In this document: positions 24,135 to 29,695 of the stretch, one piece after another
Layout of the letters: the number at the start of each line of letters is the position of its first letter
Position numbering within the stretch: the first letter of the stretch is position 1
From: a virus
IMG/VR virus record: IMGVR_UViG_3300022871_000061
Coordinates: 1-34,319 of that record
Strand: one strand, 5' to 3'
Length of the DNA: 34,319 nt
Notes under the pieces: model-generated
What the model was told of the DNA's origin: nothing
Seen by the model: the letters and a program-made list of their open reading frames with translations, nothing else
The model's database searches: none
Program-made: the position numbers and the translations under genes

Positions 24135-24559
24135 TCTTGTGCTTCAAATTTGACGTGGTCTGCTTGAGTATTGAAAACCATCAAATTATCAATAGAGTTA
24201 TTACTTGGGTTATGGTCTTTATGATGAACAACGCTTTTATCCTTTATATCTAATATATGTCTATGATATAACTTTCGTTCTCCATCAATATTTATTCTAT
24301 AATATCCATCCTTTCTCTTATGTAAACCACCTTTCCAGTTATGACACTCCTCTCCCTTCATATCTTTATTCCAAGCTATTGGATGCTTACCAAACATTGG
24401 ATTATTCTCTCCAGCTAAATCTCTTGTCTTAGATGGATTATCTATTTTGTTTTTAAAACTTCTATGACAGCTTTTGTTGCAGAAGTGCTGTTTAGCCTTC
24501 TTAAACCTTGATAGAAAGATTTCATTATCCTTCCCACAGTTTGCACACTTTATATTCAT
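24131..24559 (-). CDS. HNH endonuclease next to terminase
   Basis: 142 residues. It has an N-terminal zinc finger (CANC about residues 5-8, CNKSC about 27-31), then NPMFGKH and HNWKGG motifs typical of phage HNH proteins, and an HNH core VVHHKDHNPSNNSIDNLMVF (about 109-128). Inserted between the small and large terminase genes, overlapping terL by 4 bases. HNH proteins near terminase may be homing elements or may assist packaging; the finger plus NUMOD-like layout here resembles the three other homing-type HNH proteins of this window. A 9-bp hairpin (24585-24621) precedes it. Confidence 0.82.
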   Translation of the reverse strand: MNIKCANCGKDNEIFLSRFKKAKQHFCNKSCHRSFKNKIDNPSKTRDLAGENNPMFGKHPIAWNKDMKGEECHNWKGGLHKRKDGYYRINIDGERKLYHRHILDIKDKSVVHHKDHNPSNNSIDNLMVFNTQADHVKFEAQE

Positions 24560-24584
24560 TTGTTTCTAACCTGATGCTATGCCC

Positions 24585-24621
24585 AACTTGTGAGAAAGAC
24601 ACAACATAAGATTCACAAGTT
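24585..24621 (-). other. Hairpin between possible terS and HNH gene
   Basis: AACTTGTGA pairs with TCACAAGTT (9 perfect pairs) with a 19-base loop. The first stem arm overlaps the stop of the upstream gene. No T-run follows. It may limit translation or transcription of the HNH gene. Confidence 0.45.
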
Positions 24622-24853
24622 AATTAGTTTGGTTCTTGTCTACGATTTCTTTAGCGACTTGAATTATAATTGCTTTTCCATCTTCTCCACTATGTTCATT
24701 TATTCTAGGTAATACTGTTGAAGCTAGTTTTAAAATAACTGATTCTTTAAACTTACCCATTCCTTCCTCAAGTAAAATCTTCCTAATTTGTTTTAGGGTT
24801 AGTCTTCTAACTTCTCTACCTAAGTCCATATCTGGTTTTATTGGTCCTGCCAT
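24620..24853 (-). CDS. Possible terminase small subunit
   Basis: 77 residues, helical. The N-terminus has LGREVRRLTLKQIRKILLEE, the middle LKLASTVLPRINEHSGEDG, and a short beta/helix end. Small proteins ending in a VLPR-x-x-EHxGEDG-like phrase often stand before large terminase genes. It is shorter than most small subunits and lacks an obvious DNA-binding HTH, so the name is tentative. Transcribed from the promoter at 25110-25139. Confidence 0.4.
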   Translation of the reverse strand: MAGPIKPDMDLGREVRRLTLKQIRKILLEEGMGKFKESVILKLASTVLPRINEHSGEDGKAIIIQVAKEIVDKNQTN

Positions 24854-24882
24854 ATTTGTAATCGTTTCTAGTTTAGGCTTAT

Positions 24883-24972
24883 CTAAGCCATTATTAGTAC
24901 AACAGCCATAGCGATTAGTCCTCCCATTAGGATTCCAATTGCTAAACCATCTTTATATGCTACTTCGTTCAT
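24883..24972 (-). CDS. 29-residue single-pass membrane peptide
   Basis: A tiny gene read from the sequence: MNEVAYKDG followed by a hydrophobic segment LAIGILMGGLIAMAVVLIM, stop TAG. The start context is TATAAACTCTATG, the recurrent motif, which is the main reason to believe it is translated. First gene of the late transcript. Function unknown; a membrane role is implied only by the hydrophobic stretch. Confidence 0.5.
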   Translation of the reverse strand: MNEVAYKDGLAIGILMGGLIAMAVVLIMA

Positions 24973-25109
24973 AGAGTTTATATATAACACAAAAATTATC
25001 GCATCTTCAATCCGTTCTTATTTACAGCAGTTTTGTTTTATTTTTCTTTCTCAAGATTATTGTGTTTGCCCTCATTTAGAGAGGCTATGTTATCTTGAAT
25101 TGTATTTAC

Positions 25110-25139
25110 ATTATAGCACGATAACAGAGAACGAGTCAA
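25110..25139 (-). promoter_or_regulatory. Sigma70-type promoter of the late (packaging/structural) operon
   Basis: TTGACT (-35, 25134-25139), 18-base spacer, TATAAT (-10, 25110-25115) with extended TGC before it. Predicted transcription start about 25103, giving a leader of some 130 bases before the first small gene. Nothing else of note is seen in that leader except a weak GCCTC...GAGGGC hairpin. Likely drives the terminase, portal and capsid genes. Confidence 0.75.
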
Positions 25140-25143
25140 ATGT

Positions 25144-25455
25144 CTATTTTAATTTCTCTAAGTAATAGTATTCAGTTCTCATTAAAGATAGGTCTTTCTC
25201 TAGCTTTTTAAACTCTATTTTAGCCTGTTCGTTCTTATAAGGTATTAGATCCCTTAGAGTCTTTTGTATTCTTTCCATCTCTACTCTCTTGTTCTCTTTA
25301 GCCTTTGCTATATTAGTATGCCCTCTTTTCTTTTCGTTTTCTATATCACTTATAACCCTTAATGTATACCCTGTATCAACACCTAACTTATCCATTATAG
25401 CCTTTGAGCTATATCCTTGTCTATATAAGTTTCCTATTTTTGTTTTTTTATCCAT
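25144..25455 (-). CDS. Helix-turn-helix protein
   Basis: 103 residues. The N-terminal helix-turn-helix reads KIGNLYRQGYSSKAIMDKLG (about residues 6-25) with a recognition-helix candidate VDTGYTLRVISDIE. It is followed by a basic region and a long charged helix, likely coiled coil, to the C-terminus. A DNA-binding regulator is plausible, and its place directly before the late promoter would suit control of late genes. A terminase-small-like role is an alternative, as HTH plus coiled coil is also seen there. No family is certain. Confidence 0.55.
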   Translation of the reverse strand: MDKKTKIGNLYRQGYSSKAIMDKLGVDTGYTLRVISDIENEKKRGHTNIAKAKENKRVEMERIQKTLRDLIPYKNEQAKIEFKKLEKDLSLMRTEYYYLEKLK

Positions 25456-25492
25456 TATTTTCTTTTTTAAGTTATACGGAAATACAGGATAA

Positions 25493-25561
25493 CTAAGAAT
25501 TTAGTATCATATATACCATAGCTAATATCCACATAGTTAAGAAGAATAGTATTGTTTTCAA
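25493..25561 (-). CDS. Possible 22-residue membrane peptide (TTG start)
   Basis: If TTG at 25561 is used, the frame encodes (M)KTILFFLTMWILAMVYMILNS, almost entirely hydrophobic, and begins one base after the stop of the preceding small peptide. An internal ATG would give an even shorter product. No ribosome site is visible. Reported because the coupled arrangement of hydrophobic mini-frames is unlikely to be random. Confidence 0.3.
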   Translation of the reverse strand: MKTILFFLTMWILAMVYMILNS

Positions 25562-25562
25562 A

Positions 25563-25649
25563 TTAGTTCCAAATTATTTCACCAATTACATATCCCAATA
25601 AAAATAAAGATAAGTAAAAAGCTATATTTGTTTTTAATTTATTACACAT
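25563..25649 (-). CDS. 28-residue single-pass membrane peptide
   Basis: MCNKLKTN followed by the hydrophobic run IAFYLSLFLLGYVIGEIIW and a stop. Positive N-terminus and a single membrane span. It starts 1 base after the stop of the upstream 61-residue gene and is followed by another hydrophobic mini-frame. Function unknown; a lysis accessory role is conceivable given the nearby lysozyme-like gene. Confidence 0.4.
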   Translation of the reverse strand: MCNKLKTNIAFYLSLFLLGYVIGEIIWN

Positions 25650-25650
25650 T

Positions 25651-25836
25651 TTATTGTATAAATTGTTTAAAATTAAAGTCCATCCAAATAGATGAGGCTT
25701 CTTTATTATCTAGTCCACTTTTCTTTTTAAATTCATTATAGGTATAACAGAATAATGGAGACATTGGATGTAATCCTTTTTTTACTGATTTTCTCCAATT
25801 CCTTTTCTTATTGTATCTTTGTTTTTTAGTAAACAT
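25651..25836 (-). CDS. Small basic protein, unknown
   Basis: 61 residues; very basic N-terminus (MFTKKQRYNKKRNWRKSVKK) then an aromatic-rich C-terminus (SSIWMDFNFKQF). No membrane segment. Possibly nucleic-acid binding because of its charge. It is in the middle of a run of small genes following the lysozyme-like gene. No family recognised. Confidence 0.45.
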   Translation of the reverse strand: MFTKKQRYNKKRNWRKSVKKGLHPMSPLFCYTYNEFKKKSGLDNKEASSIWMDFNFKQFIQ

Positions 25837-25873
25837 TACAAATGTTTTAAATATGATTGATTATTAAATGCTT

Positions 25874-26005
25874 TTATTCAGATTGTTTCAAAACAACGTT
25901 TAAATCGTTTGCTGTTTCTTTAATTCGCCCATCTCCATATTCTTCAGCAAAATCTTCAATCCTTTCTATTATACATTCAATTTTTTTCCCTTCTTCATAT
26001 GTCAT
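25874..26005 (-). CDS. Small acidic protein, unknown
   Basis: 43 residues, charged and helical, beginning MTYEEGKKIECII and containing RIEDFAEEYGDG. Its ATG overlaps the TGA of the preceding membrane peptide (ATGA), a typical coupled arrangement. No family recognised. No signal or membrane segment. Confidence 0.45.
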   Translation of the reverse strand: MTYEEGKKIECIIERIEDFAEEYGDGRIKETANDLNVVLKQSE

Positions 26006-26085
26006 ATTATTTTACCTATTATAATTCCAATTATTATTCCCCAAAATAGTCCACCTAATGATGCTTTTAATTCTACTGGAATCAT
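26002..26085 (-). CDS. 27-residue membrane peptide with Gly-rich face
   Basis: MIPVELKASLG followed by the hydrophobic segment GLFWGIIIGIIIG, stop TGA. Gly residues every 4-5 positions suggest helix packing in the membrane. Its start (GTAAAACTATG) lies 4 bases after the stop of the lysozyme-like gene and ends in an ATGA overlap with the next gene. Holin-like function is a possibility from the neighbour, not from the sequence. Confidence 0.45.
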   Translation of the reverse strand: MIPVELKASLGGLFWGIIIGIIIGKII

Positions 26086-26089
26086 AGTT

Positions 26090-26622
26090 TTACTTTAAAA
26101 ATTTAATGTGTTTCCCTGTGTTAAATACAACCCAAGGATTAAATCCACTTCTCTTAAATAATTCATAAGCTACCCTAACATTGTTTTCTGTATCTAATAG
26201 ATATTCTTCGCTGTGTCCGTGAATACTATTTATCTGAAACAGTCCTGTGTCAGTGCTTCCATTAGTATTTTTTCTATTTACAGCTAAAGGGTTTAAACCA
26301 CTCTCAGCTTTTGCTACTGCGATTGCTACTTCTGTATCTTCTTTAAAATACTTTTTGATTATTTCCTCCTGAGTCTGTGTTGGAGAATCTTGCGAAACTC
26401 CAACAGCAGTAATCTCAGAAGTGTCCTGTATCGTAGCCTCGTTAGAGACAACACCACCGACTACTTTATAAAATCTCCTAGTTGGACATAGAGTTGGTAA
26501 CTGTATAGGAAGCTTGTTCCTATGACGATACCTAGTCCAACAAGAGCTAATACCTTAATGTTCTTTCCTATTTCTGTAAATCTCTTTTTGCGTGCTTTTG
26601 GCACATTGTTGATGTTTTCCAT
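26090..26622 (-). CDS. Membrane-anchored lysozyme/transglycosylase-like protein, split by a -1 frame change
   Basis: The upstream frame (26622 to TAG at 26461) encodes 53 residues: basic N-terminus, a membrane span VLALVGLGIVIGTSFLYSY, then QLYVQLGDFIK. The downstream frame, open from before 26473 to TAA at 26090, encodes a lytic-transglycosylase-like domain: catalytic Glu in AVAKAESGLNP, TGLFQINSIH and GFNPWVVF. That frame has no ATG, GTG or TTG before the catalytic Glu, so it must be reached from the first frame by a -1 shift. TTTT at 26470-26473 allows Phe-tRNA to re-pair (GAT TTT ATA to TTT TAT AAA). Joined, it gives a ~177-residue, inner-membrane-anchored peptidoglycan hydrolase. Either programmed frameshifting, or an indel in the genome or assembly. 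Confidence 0.7.
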
Positions 26623-26664
26623 CTTTTTGTTTTTATTTATTTATTTTTGTTTTTACCTGACTCT

Positions 26665-26694
26665 ATTCTAGCATACTTTCTATTTATTTGTCAA
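26665..26694 (-). promoter_or_regulatory. Sigma70-type promoter of the lysozyme module
   Basis: TTGACA (-35, 26689-26694), 18-base spacer, TAGAAT (-10, 26665-26670), with extended TGC. The -35 overlaps the last codons and stop of the upstream methyltransferase gene. Predicted start about 26658, some 36 bases before the lysozyme-like ATG. Confidence 0.72.
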
Positions 26695-27133
26695 GCGTTT
26701 TTATTTCAACTGTGCATATAGTATCATTATGACTACCCCCATGTGGAACAAGCAACACCTCTATCTTGGCAAATCCACGACTAGCTCCCATACCCATAGA
26801 GTTCCAACCAAATGATATTACCTTTCCATTAACTTTCATTATTCTCGCTATTTCGTCTTTTAGTTTAGACCAGTAAGAACATTTAGTGTCATAAGCCATT
26901 CCAGCATTACTATACATCTCCTTTAATTGTCTTGGACTATACGGTGGGTCAAAAGCTAAATTTTCAACACTATCTGTTTCTAGGCTTTTAAGATACTCCA
27001 ATGCGTCAGTCTTAAAGGGAAAAGGAAATGGGTCTATAAAATCGCTACCCACCTCCCTTTCTAAAAGTTCTTTAATAGGTTTTATTGTGAATGTCTTGTG
27101 GTTAGGCATAGCCCATACTCTAGTTATTTTCAT
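26684..27133 (-). CDS. Short adenine-type DNA methyltransferase
   Basis: 149 residues from the ATG at 27133; an ATG eight codons earlier would overlap the previous gene, so the later start is preferred. It begins VWAMPNHKTFTIKPIKELL and carries the catalytic motif DPPYSPRQLKEMY (about residues 61-73), then a strand-helix with NGKVISFGWNSMGMG. It matches a short phage/actinobacterial type of adenine methyltransferase with this WAMPN...DPPYS pattern. The SAM-binding FxGxG motif is not evident. Expected to protect phage DNA from restriction; activity of so small a protein is uncertain. Confidence 0.65.
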   Translation of the reverse strand: MKITRVWAMPNHKTFTIKPIKELLEREVGSDFIDPFPFPFKTDALEYLKSLETDSVENLAFDPPYSPRQLKEMYSNAGMAYDTKCSYWSKLKDEIARIMKVNGKVISFGWNSMGMGASRGFAKIEVLLVPHGGSHNDTICTVEIKTLDK

Positions 27134-27143
27134 ATTTATTTTT

Positions 27144-27341
27144 CTAATATTTGTCAAGCTTTTTATAAAACCCTTCTACTATCTGTCTAGCTCTCTCTCT
27201 TGTTATCCCATGTTCAAAGCCTATATCCTCTAAAGTCCACCCGTCAAGTCTTTCTTTATATATGCGAGAATTTCTCCTAGCTGTTCGCATACTCTTAACT
27301 TCTACTCTATTTCTTTCCCATCTCTTTGTGTGATTATTCAT
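27144..27341 (-). CDS. Sigma-70 region 4-like small DNA-binding protein
   Basis: 65 residues from the ATG at 27341 (an earlier in-frame ATG would overlap the gene before). The C-terminal 40 residues read like sigma-70 region 4.2: GWTLEDIGFEHGITRERARQ then IVEGFYKKL, matching the helix-turn-helix that contacts the -35 element. There is no region 2, so it cannot act as a full sigma factor. It may be a regulator or appropriator of host RNA polymerase, or a minor HTH protein. The N-terminus is basic. Confidence 0.6.
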   Translation of the reverse strand: MNNHTKRWERNRVEVKSMRTARRNSRIYKERLDGWTLEDIGFEHGITRERARQIVEGFYKKLDKY

Positions 27342-27358
27342 TTGTTTTGATAATTTTA

Positions 27359-27637
27359 TTAAACACATCCTCCACAACACCCTAGTGATACATTTTCATT
27401 CACTAAGTCTTCTGCCTTTCCTTCTAATTCTTTAGGAAAACCTTTTGGAAATTCTCCTATTGACCATGGTCCGCTAGTAACTTCTTCACTCCAGTTTTCA
27501 TCAAAAGAAACATTACCACCGCTACACAGGGAATGGCTAGCAAAGGTTATCTTTTTACCATCTAACTCCATAACTAACTCACCAGAACATAAGTTAGGGT
27601 ATTCTCCATTATATGATATGAATTTTAGTTCTCTCAT
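27359..27637 (-). CDS. Small Cys/Gly-rich protein, unknown
   Basis: 92 residues. It begins MRELKFISYNGEYPNLCSG and contains KKITFASHSLCSGGNV; it ends with GCCGGCV, so five Cys could bind metal. The middle is acidic with GPWSIGEFPKGFP. It looks like a small folded beta domain widespread in phages of varied hosts. No function known to me. Confidence 0.5.
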   Translation of the reverse strand: MRELKFISYNGEYPNLCSGELVMELDGKKITFASHSLCSGGNVSFDENWSEEVTSGPWSIGEFPKGFPKELEGKAEDLVNENVSLGCCGGCV

Positions 27638-27663
27638 AATACTTTTATTAAATCATTTATCGT

Positions 27664-28005
27664 TTATCTTTTATCTTTTAAATCTCTCCAATATTTCAGC
27701 GTGTCTTTTATTGTTTTTCTTGAATCTTCTATTAAACCATCCGCCCATTCGTCCCCTAACATTTTTCTTAACTGCAAGCTCATTATACTTTCAAATCCAT
27801 TATGCAATCTACAATGACAGCTCTGACATATAGGGATTAGGTTTCTTGAATCACATCTTAAGTAGTTTGATCGTGATTGTCTGATAAAGTGATGGCAAGT
27901 GTTAGCTTCTTGATTGCAGAACATACATTTAGGATGTTTCTCCAGTACCTTCATAGTCGCTAGTTTCACACATTCTTCTTTAAGTTTTTGTTTTTTGCTT
28001 TTCAT
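27664..28005 (-). CDS. HNH nuclease, NinG-like
   Basis: 113 residues from the ATG at 28005 (the upstream extension of the frame overlaps another gene and is not used). Basic N-terminus KSKKQKLKEE, zinc pair CMFC (about residue 28), then CHHFIRQSRSNYLRCDSRNLIPICQSCHCRLHNG: an HH, a central Asn and a final His arranged as in HNH nucleases of the NinG/recombination type. It lacks the finger plus WKGG layout of the homing-type HNH proteins elsewhere here. A role in recombination or DNA repair is likely, rather than homing. Downstream of a small Cys-rich gene by one base. Confidence 0.65.
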   Translation of the reverse strand: MKSKKQKLKEECVKLATMKVLEKHPKCMFCNQEANTCHHFIRQSRSNYLRCDSRNLIPICQSCHCRLHNGFESIMSLQLRKMLGDEWADGLIEDSRKTIKDTLKYWRDLKDKR

Positions 28006-28006
28006 T

Positions 28007-28150
28007 TTATTTTCTATCCCAATATCCATCACAATCTTCTCCACCTTCAAATTCTGCATAAGTTTGGTATTCATCTGCCTCTGCTTTCCAACGATAACAA
28101 GTATCTTTTTTAGGGCAATCTTCATTATTACATTTTGCTATATCAGTCAT
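28007..28150 (-). CDS. Small Cys-rich zinc-type protein
   Basis: A 47-residue gene read from sequence. It begins MTDIAKCNNEDCPKKDTCYR, a cysteine spacing (C-x4-C-x5-C) common in small phage proteins, followed by an acidic tail with EDCDGYWDRK. It ends one base before the ATG of the HNH gene, so the two are coupled. Metal binding is likely; function unknown. Confidence 0.6.
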   Translation of the reverse strand: MTDIAKCNNEDCPKKDTCYRWKAEADEYQTYAEFEGGEDCDGYWDRK

Positions 28151-28183
28151 ATATTTTTAATAATTATTATGTATTTTTGTTTT

Positions 28184-28516
28184 TTACATTAAATTACGAG
28201 ATTCTATTTCTTTTTGTCTTAAAATTGCTTTTACATTGCTCATCATTTTTTCTAGGGCTTTCTTATAAAGTTCAGCTCTGCGTTCTAATCCTCCATCTCC
28301 ATCTCTTATCCACATCATTCTTAAAGTTGTGTCTGAAACTGGTTTTTCGCTTTCTAGTTGTTTTTCTTTTAGCCAGTATTCCATCTTTGCTCTTTCTATT
28401 GGAATCATTGAATCACAAACCTCTCCATAGTCAGCAGTCATCTCAATTAAGATATTAACTAACTGTGTTGGTTGAGCTTTTGATATTTCTTCGCTATATG
28501 TTTTTAACTCCTTCAT
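28184..28516 (-). CDS. Small helical protein, unknown
   Basis: 110 residues, almost wholly helical and charged (SEEISKAQPTQLVNILIEM, AELYKKALEKMMSNVKAIL). No Cys-rich site, membrane segment or catalytic motif apart from one Cys near residue 34. The start follows a TATAAT-like stretch immediately upstream, which is too close to serve as a normal promoter. Function unknown. Confidence 0.5.
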   Translation of the reverse strand: MKELKTYSEEISKAQPTQLVNILIEMTADYGEVCDSMIPIERAKMEYWLKEKQLESEKPVSDTTLRMMWIRDGDGGLERRAELYKKALEKMMSNVKAILRQKEIESRNLM

Positions 28517-28553
28517 ACGATTATAATAGTTAGATAAAGTTTAGGGGGTTAGT

Positions 28554-28829
28554 TTAATTTCTTTTATTTATTTCTAATATATGCAAAGCCTTGCTTGTTT
28601 CTTCGCTATTTAGATTAAAGGGTTTATAAACAGCCTCACCATCAAAAATATAACCTTCCTCCCAATCAAATTCATCTCCTGTGATAAAAACAATATCTTT
28701 TATCGTTGGGTAATCAAAATAATACAGAAAGAATCTTTCTCCATACTCATTTTTAAAATCTCCCATTATAACAATATTGTCCTTTCCTCTATCTATCCAT
28801 TTTTCAAAATTAGTTTTTTTCTTTGGCAT
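28554..28829 (-). CDS. Small acidic/aromatic protein, unknown
   Basis: 91 residues from the ATG at 28829; the frame extends further upstream, but that part overlaps another small gene, so the later start is preferred. It begins MPKKKTNFEKWIDRG and is rich in Phe, Tyr, Asp and Glu (ERFFLYYFDYPTIKDIVF, GDEFDWEEGYIF). Beta-rich. No family recognised. Confidence 0.5.
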   Translation of the reverse strand: MPKKKTNFEKWIDRGKDNIVIMGDFKNEYGERFFLYYFDYPTIKDIVFITGDEFDWEEGYIFDGEAVYKPFNLNSEETSKALHILEINKRN

Positions 28830-28839
28830 ATACTTATTT

Positions 28840-28962
28840 TTAATTGTTACTTTTATATTCAATTCCACTTGTTGAATGTTCTGCACAATATCCAACTTCT
28901 GCATCATCAATTGACTCTGCTATTTCTTCTGCGTTTTCATTACATATTTTACAAATAATCAT
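28840..28962 (-). CDS. Small Cys-containing acidic protein
   Basis: A 40-residue gene read from sequence: MIICKICNENAEEI begins with C-x-x-C, then GYCAEHSTSG offers Cys and His, together a possible zinc site. It ends 10 bases before the next gene's ATG and follows the structured noncoding stretch at 28987-29105. Function unknown. Confidence 0.5.
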   Translation of the reverse strand: MIICKICNENAEEIAESIDDAEVGYCAEHSTSGIEYKSNN

Positions 28963-28986
28963 AGCTTTTAATTATAATTTACTTTT

Positions 28987-29105
28987 AGCTAATGACGACT
29001 TAGGCTGTCCGCGCATTTCCCCATTAGCTTAGAAATAAACTATCTTAGATAGCCCTACGAGCTCACACAAGGCCCGTAGAGCGTTTTATACTACTTTTAG
29101 GTAGT
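28987..29105 (-). ncRNA. Hairpin-rich noncoding stretch, candidate structured RNA
   Basis: No convincing frame lies between 28963 and 29111. On the transcribed strand four inverted repeats occur in succession: ACTAC/GTAGT (29090-29105), CTACGGGC/GCTCGTAG (29055-29079, 8 pairs with one wobble), CTATC/GATAG (29040-29052) and AGCTAATG/CATTAGCT (28987-29029, 8 perfect pairs). Local GC is higher than in the flanks. It is not a tRNA (no T-loop consensus) and has no T-run for a terminator. It may be a small RNA, processing site or transcript-end structure after the SSB-type gene. Strand is inferred from the flanking genes. Confidence 0.45.
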
Positions 29106-29111
29106 TATGTA

Positions 29112-29660
29112 TTAAAAGGGGATTTTTTCTAATTCTGAGTCAGAAATTTCGCTTTTTTCATTGAAAGGATTATCTCCTGTAAAAAGTGCATCTAAATCTA
29201 TTTCAGTTCTAGCCACTAGCGATTCTTCTTCTTTTGTTAGAGGTTTCCTTGGAGATGGTTGAACTGTGTATCTTCGGTCTAGTCCTTTTCCAGTTCCAGT
29301 TATAGAGATGTCATACTCTGATGGGTTACCCCACTCAGTATTTTCGTTTAATGCTTCTATTTCTTCCTTTACGCTTTTTTGAGTTATTTCAAATACTTTT
29401 ACTACTCCGTCTTCTCGGTCGATCACTTTGAAAGCCCAGAAATGTTTTTGTGTCCAAGAACCATTTGCTTCTACTCTTACATCTTCAGGTTTCTTTTCTG
29501 ACTTCTCGTGAAGTCGAACTGGTTTATTTTCTTCTGTCCAATACTCGTAGCCATATTTAGCTGGGCTTACGATTCTGAACTTAATTGTTCCTTCTATTAG
29601 TTTAAAATAGTTGGAGTTTGTCTTTGGAGCTGATGCTCCTTCTTCTAGGAAATTTTCCAT
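29112..29660 (-). CDS. Single-stranded-DNA-binding-type protein
   Basis: 182 residues. YFKLIEGTIKFRIVSPAKYG then EYWTEENKPVR begins a beta domain seen in phage ssDNA-binding/replication proteins, with aromatic residues spread over the strands (WTQKHFWAFKV). The C-terminal 30 residues are acidic and end ELEKIPF, close to the DDDIPF tip by which bacterial SSBs recruit partner proteins. It would coat replication intermediates near the helicase-type ATPase encoded upstream. The first seven codons (MENFLEE) and the leader are duplicated at the pentapeptide-repeat gene. No Shine-Dalgarno. The name is an inference from fold pattern and tail. Confidence 0.6.
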   Translation of the reverse strand: MENFLEEGASAPKTNSNYFKLIEGTIKFRIVSPAKYGYEYWTEENKPVRLHEKSEKKPEDVRVEANGSWTQKHFWAFKVIDREDGVVKVFEITQKSVKEEIEALNENTEWGNPSEYDISITGTGKGLDRRYTVQPSPRKPLTKEEESLVARTEIDLDALFTGDNPFNEKSEISDSELEKIPF

Positions 29661-29680
29661 ATATTTAATTTATTTAATTA
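29639..29680 (-). repeat. Start-region repeat, copy A (SSB-type gene)
   Basis: A 42-base stretch covering the leader and first codons (MENFLEE) of the SSB-type gene. It matches 30253-30294 at 41 of 42 positions by eye. Confidence 0.8.
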
Positions 29681-29695
29681 TCTTCTCAAATGCAC

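Noticed and set aside
25010-25075. 17-codon frame (MRANTII...) in the late promoter leader
   Set aside because: No start motif, no Shine-Dalgarno and no recognisable composition; could be chance in the leader.
27133-27156. TTGACA followed by TATGAA as a promoter for the short methyltransferase
   Set aside because: The -10 overlaps the start codon and is weak; TTGACA here is explained by the coding of Leu-Asp-Lys.
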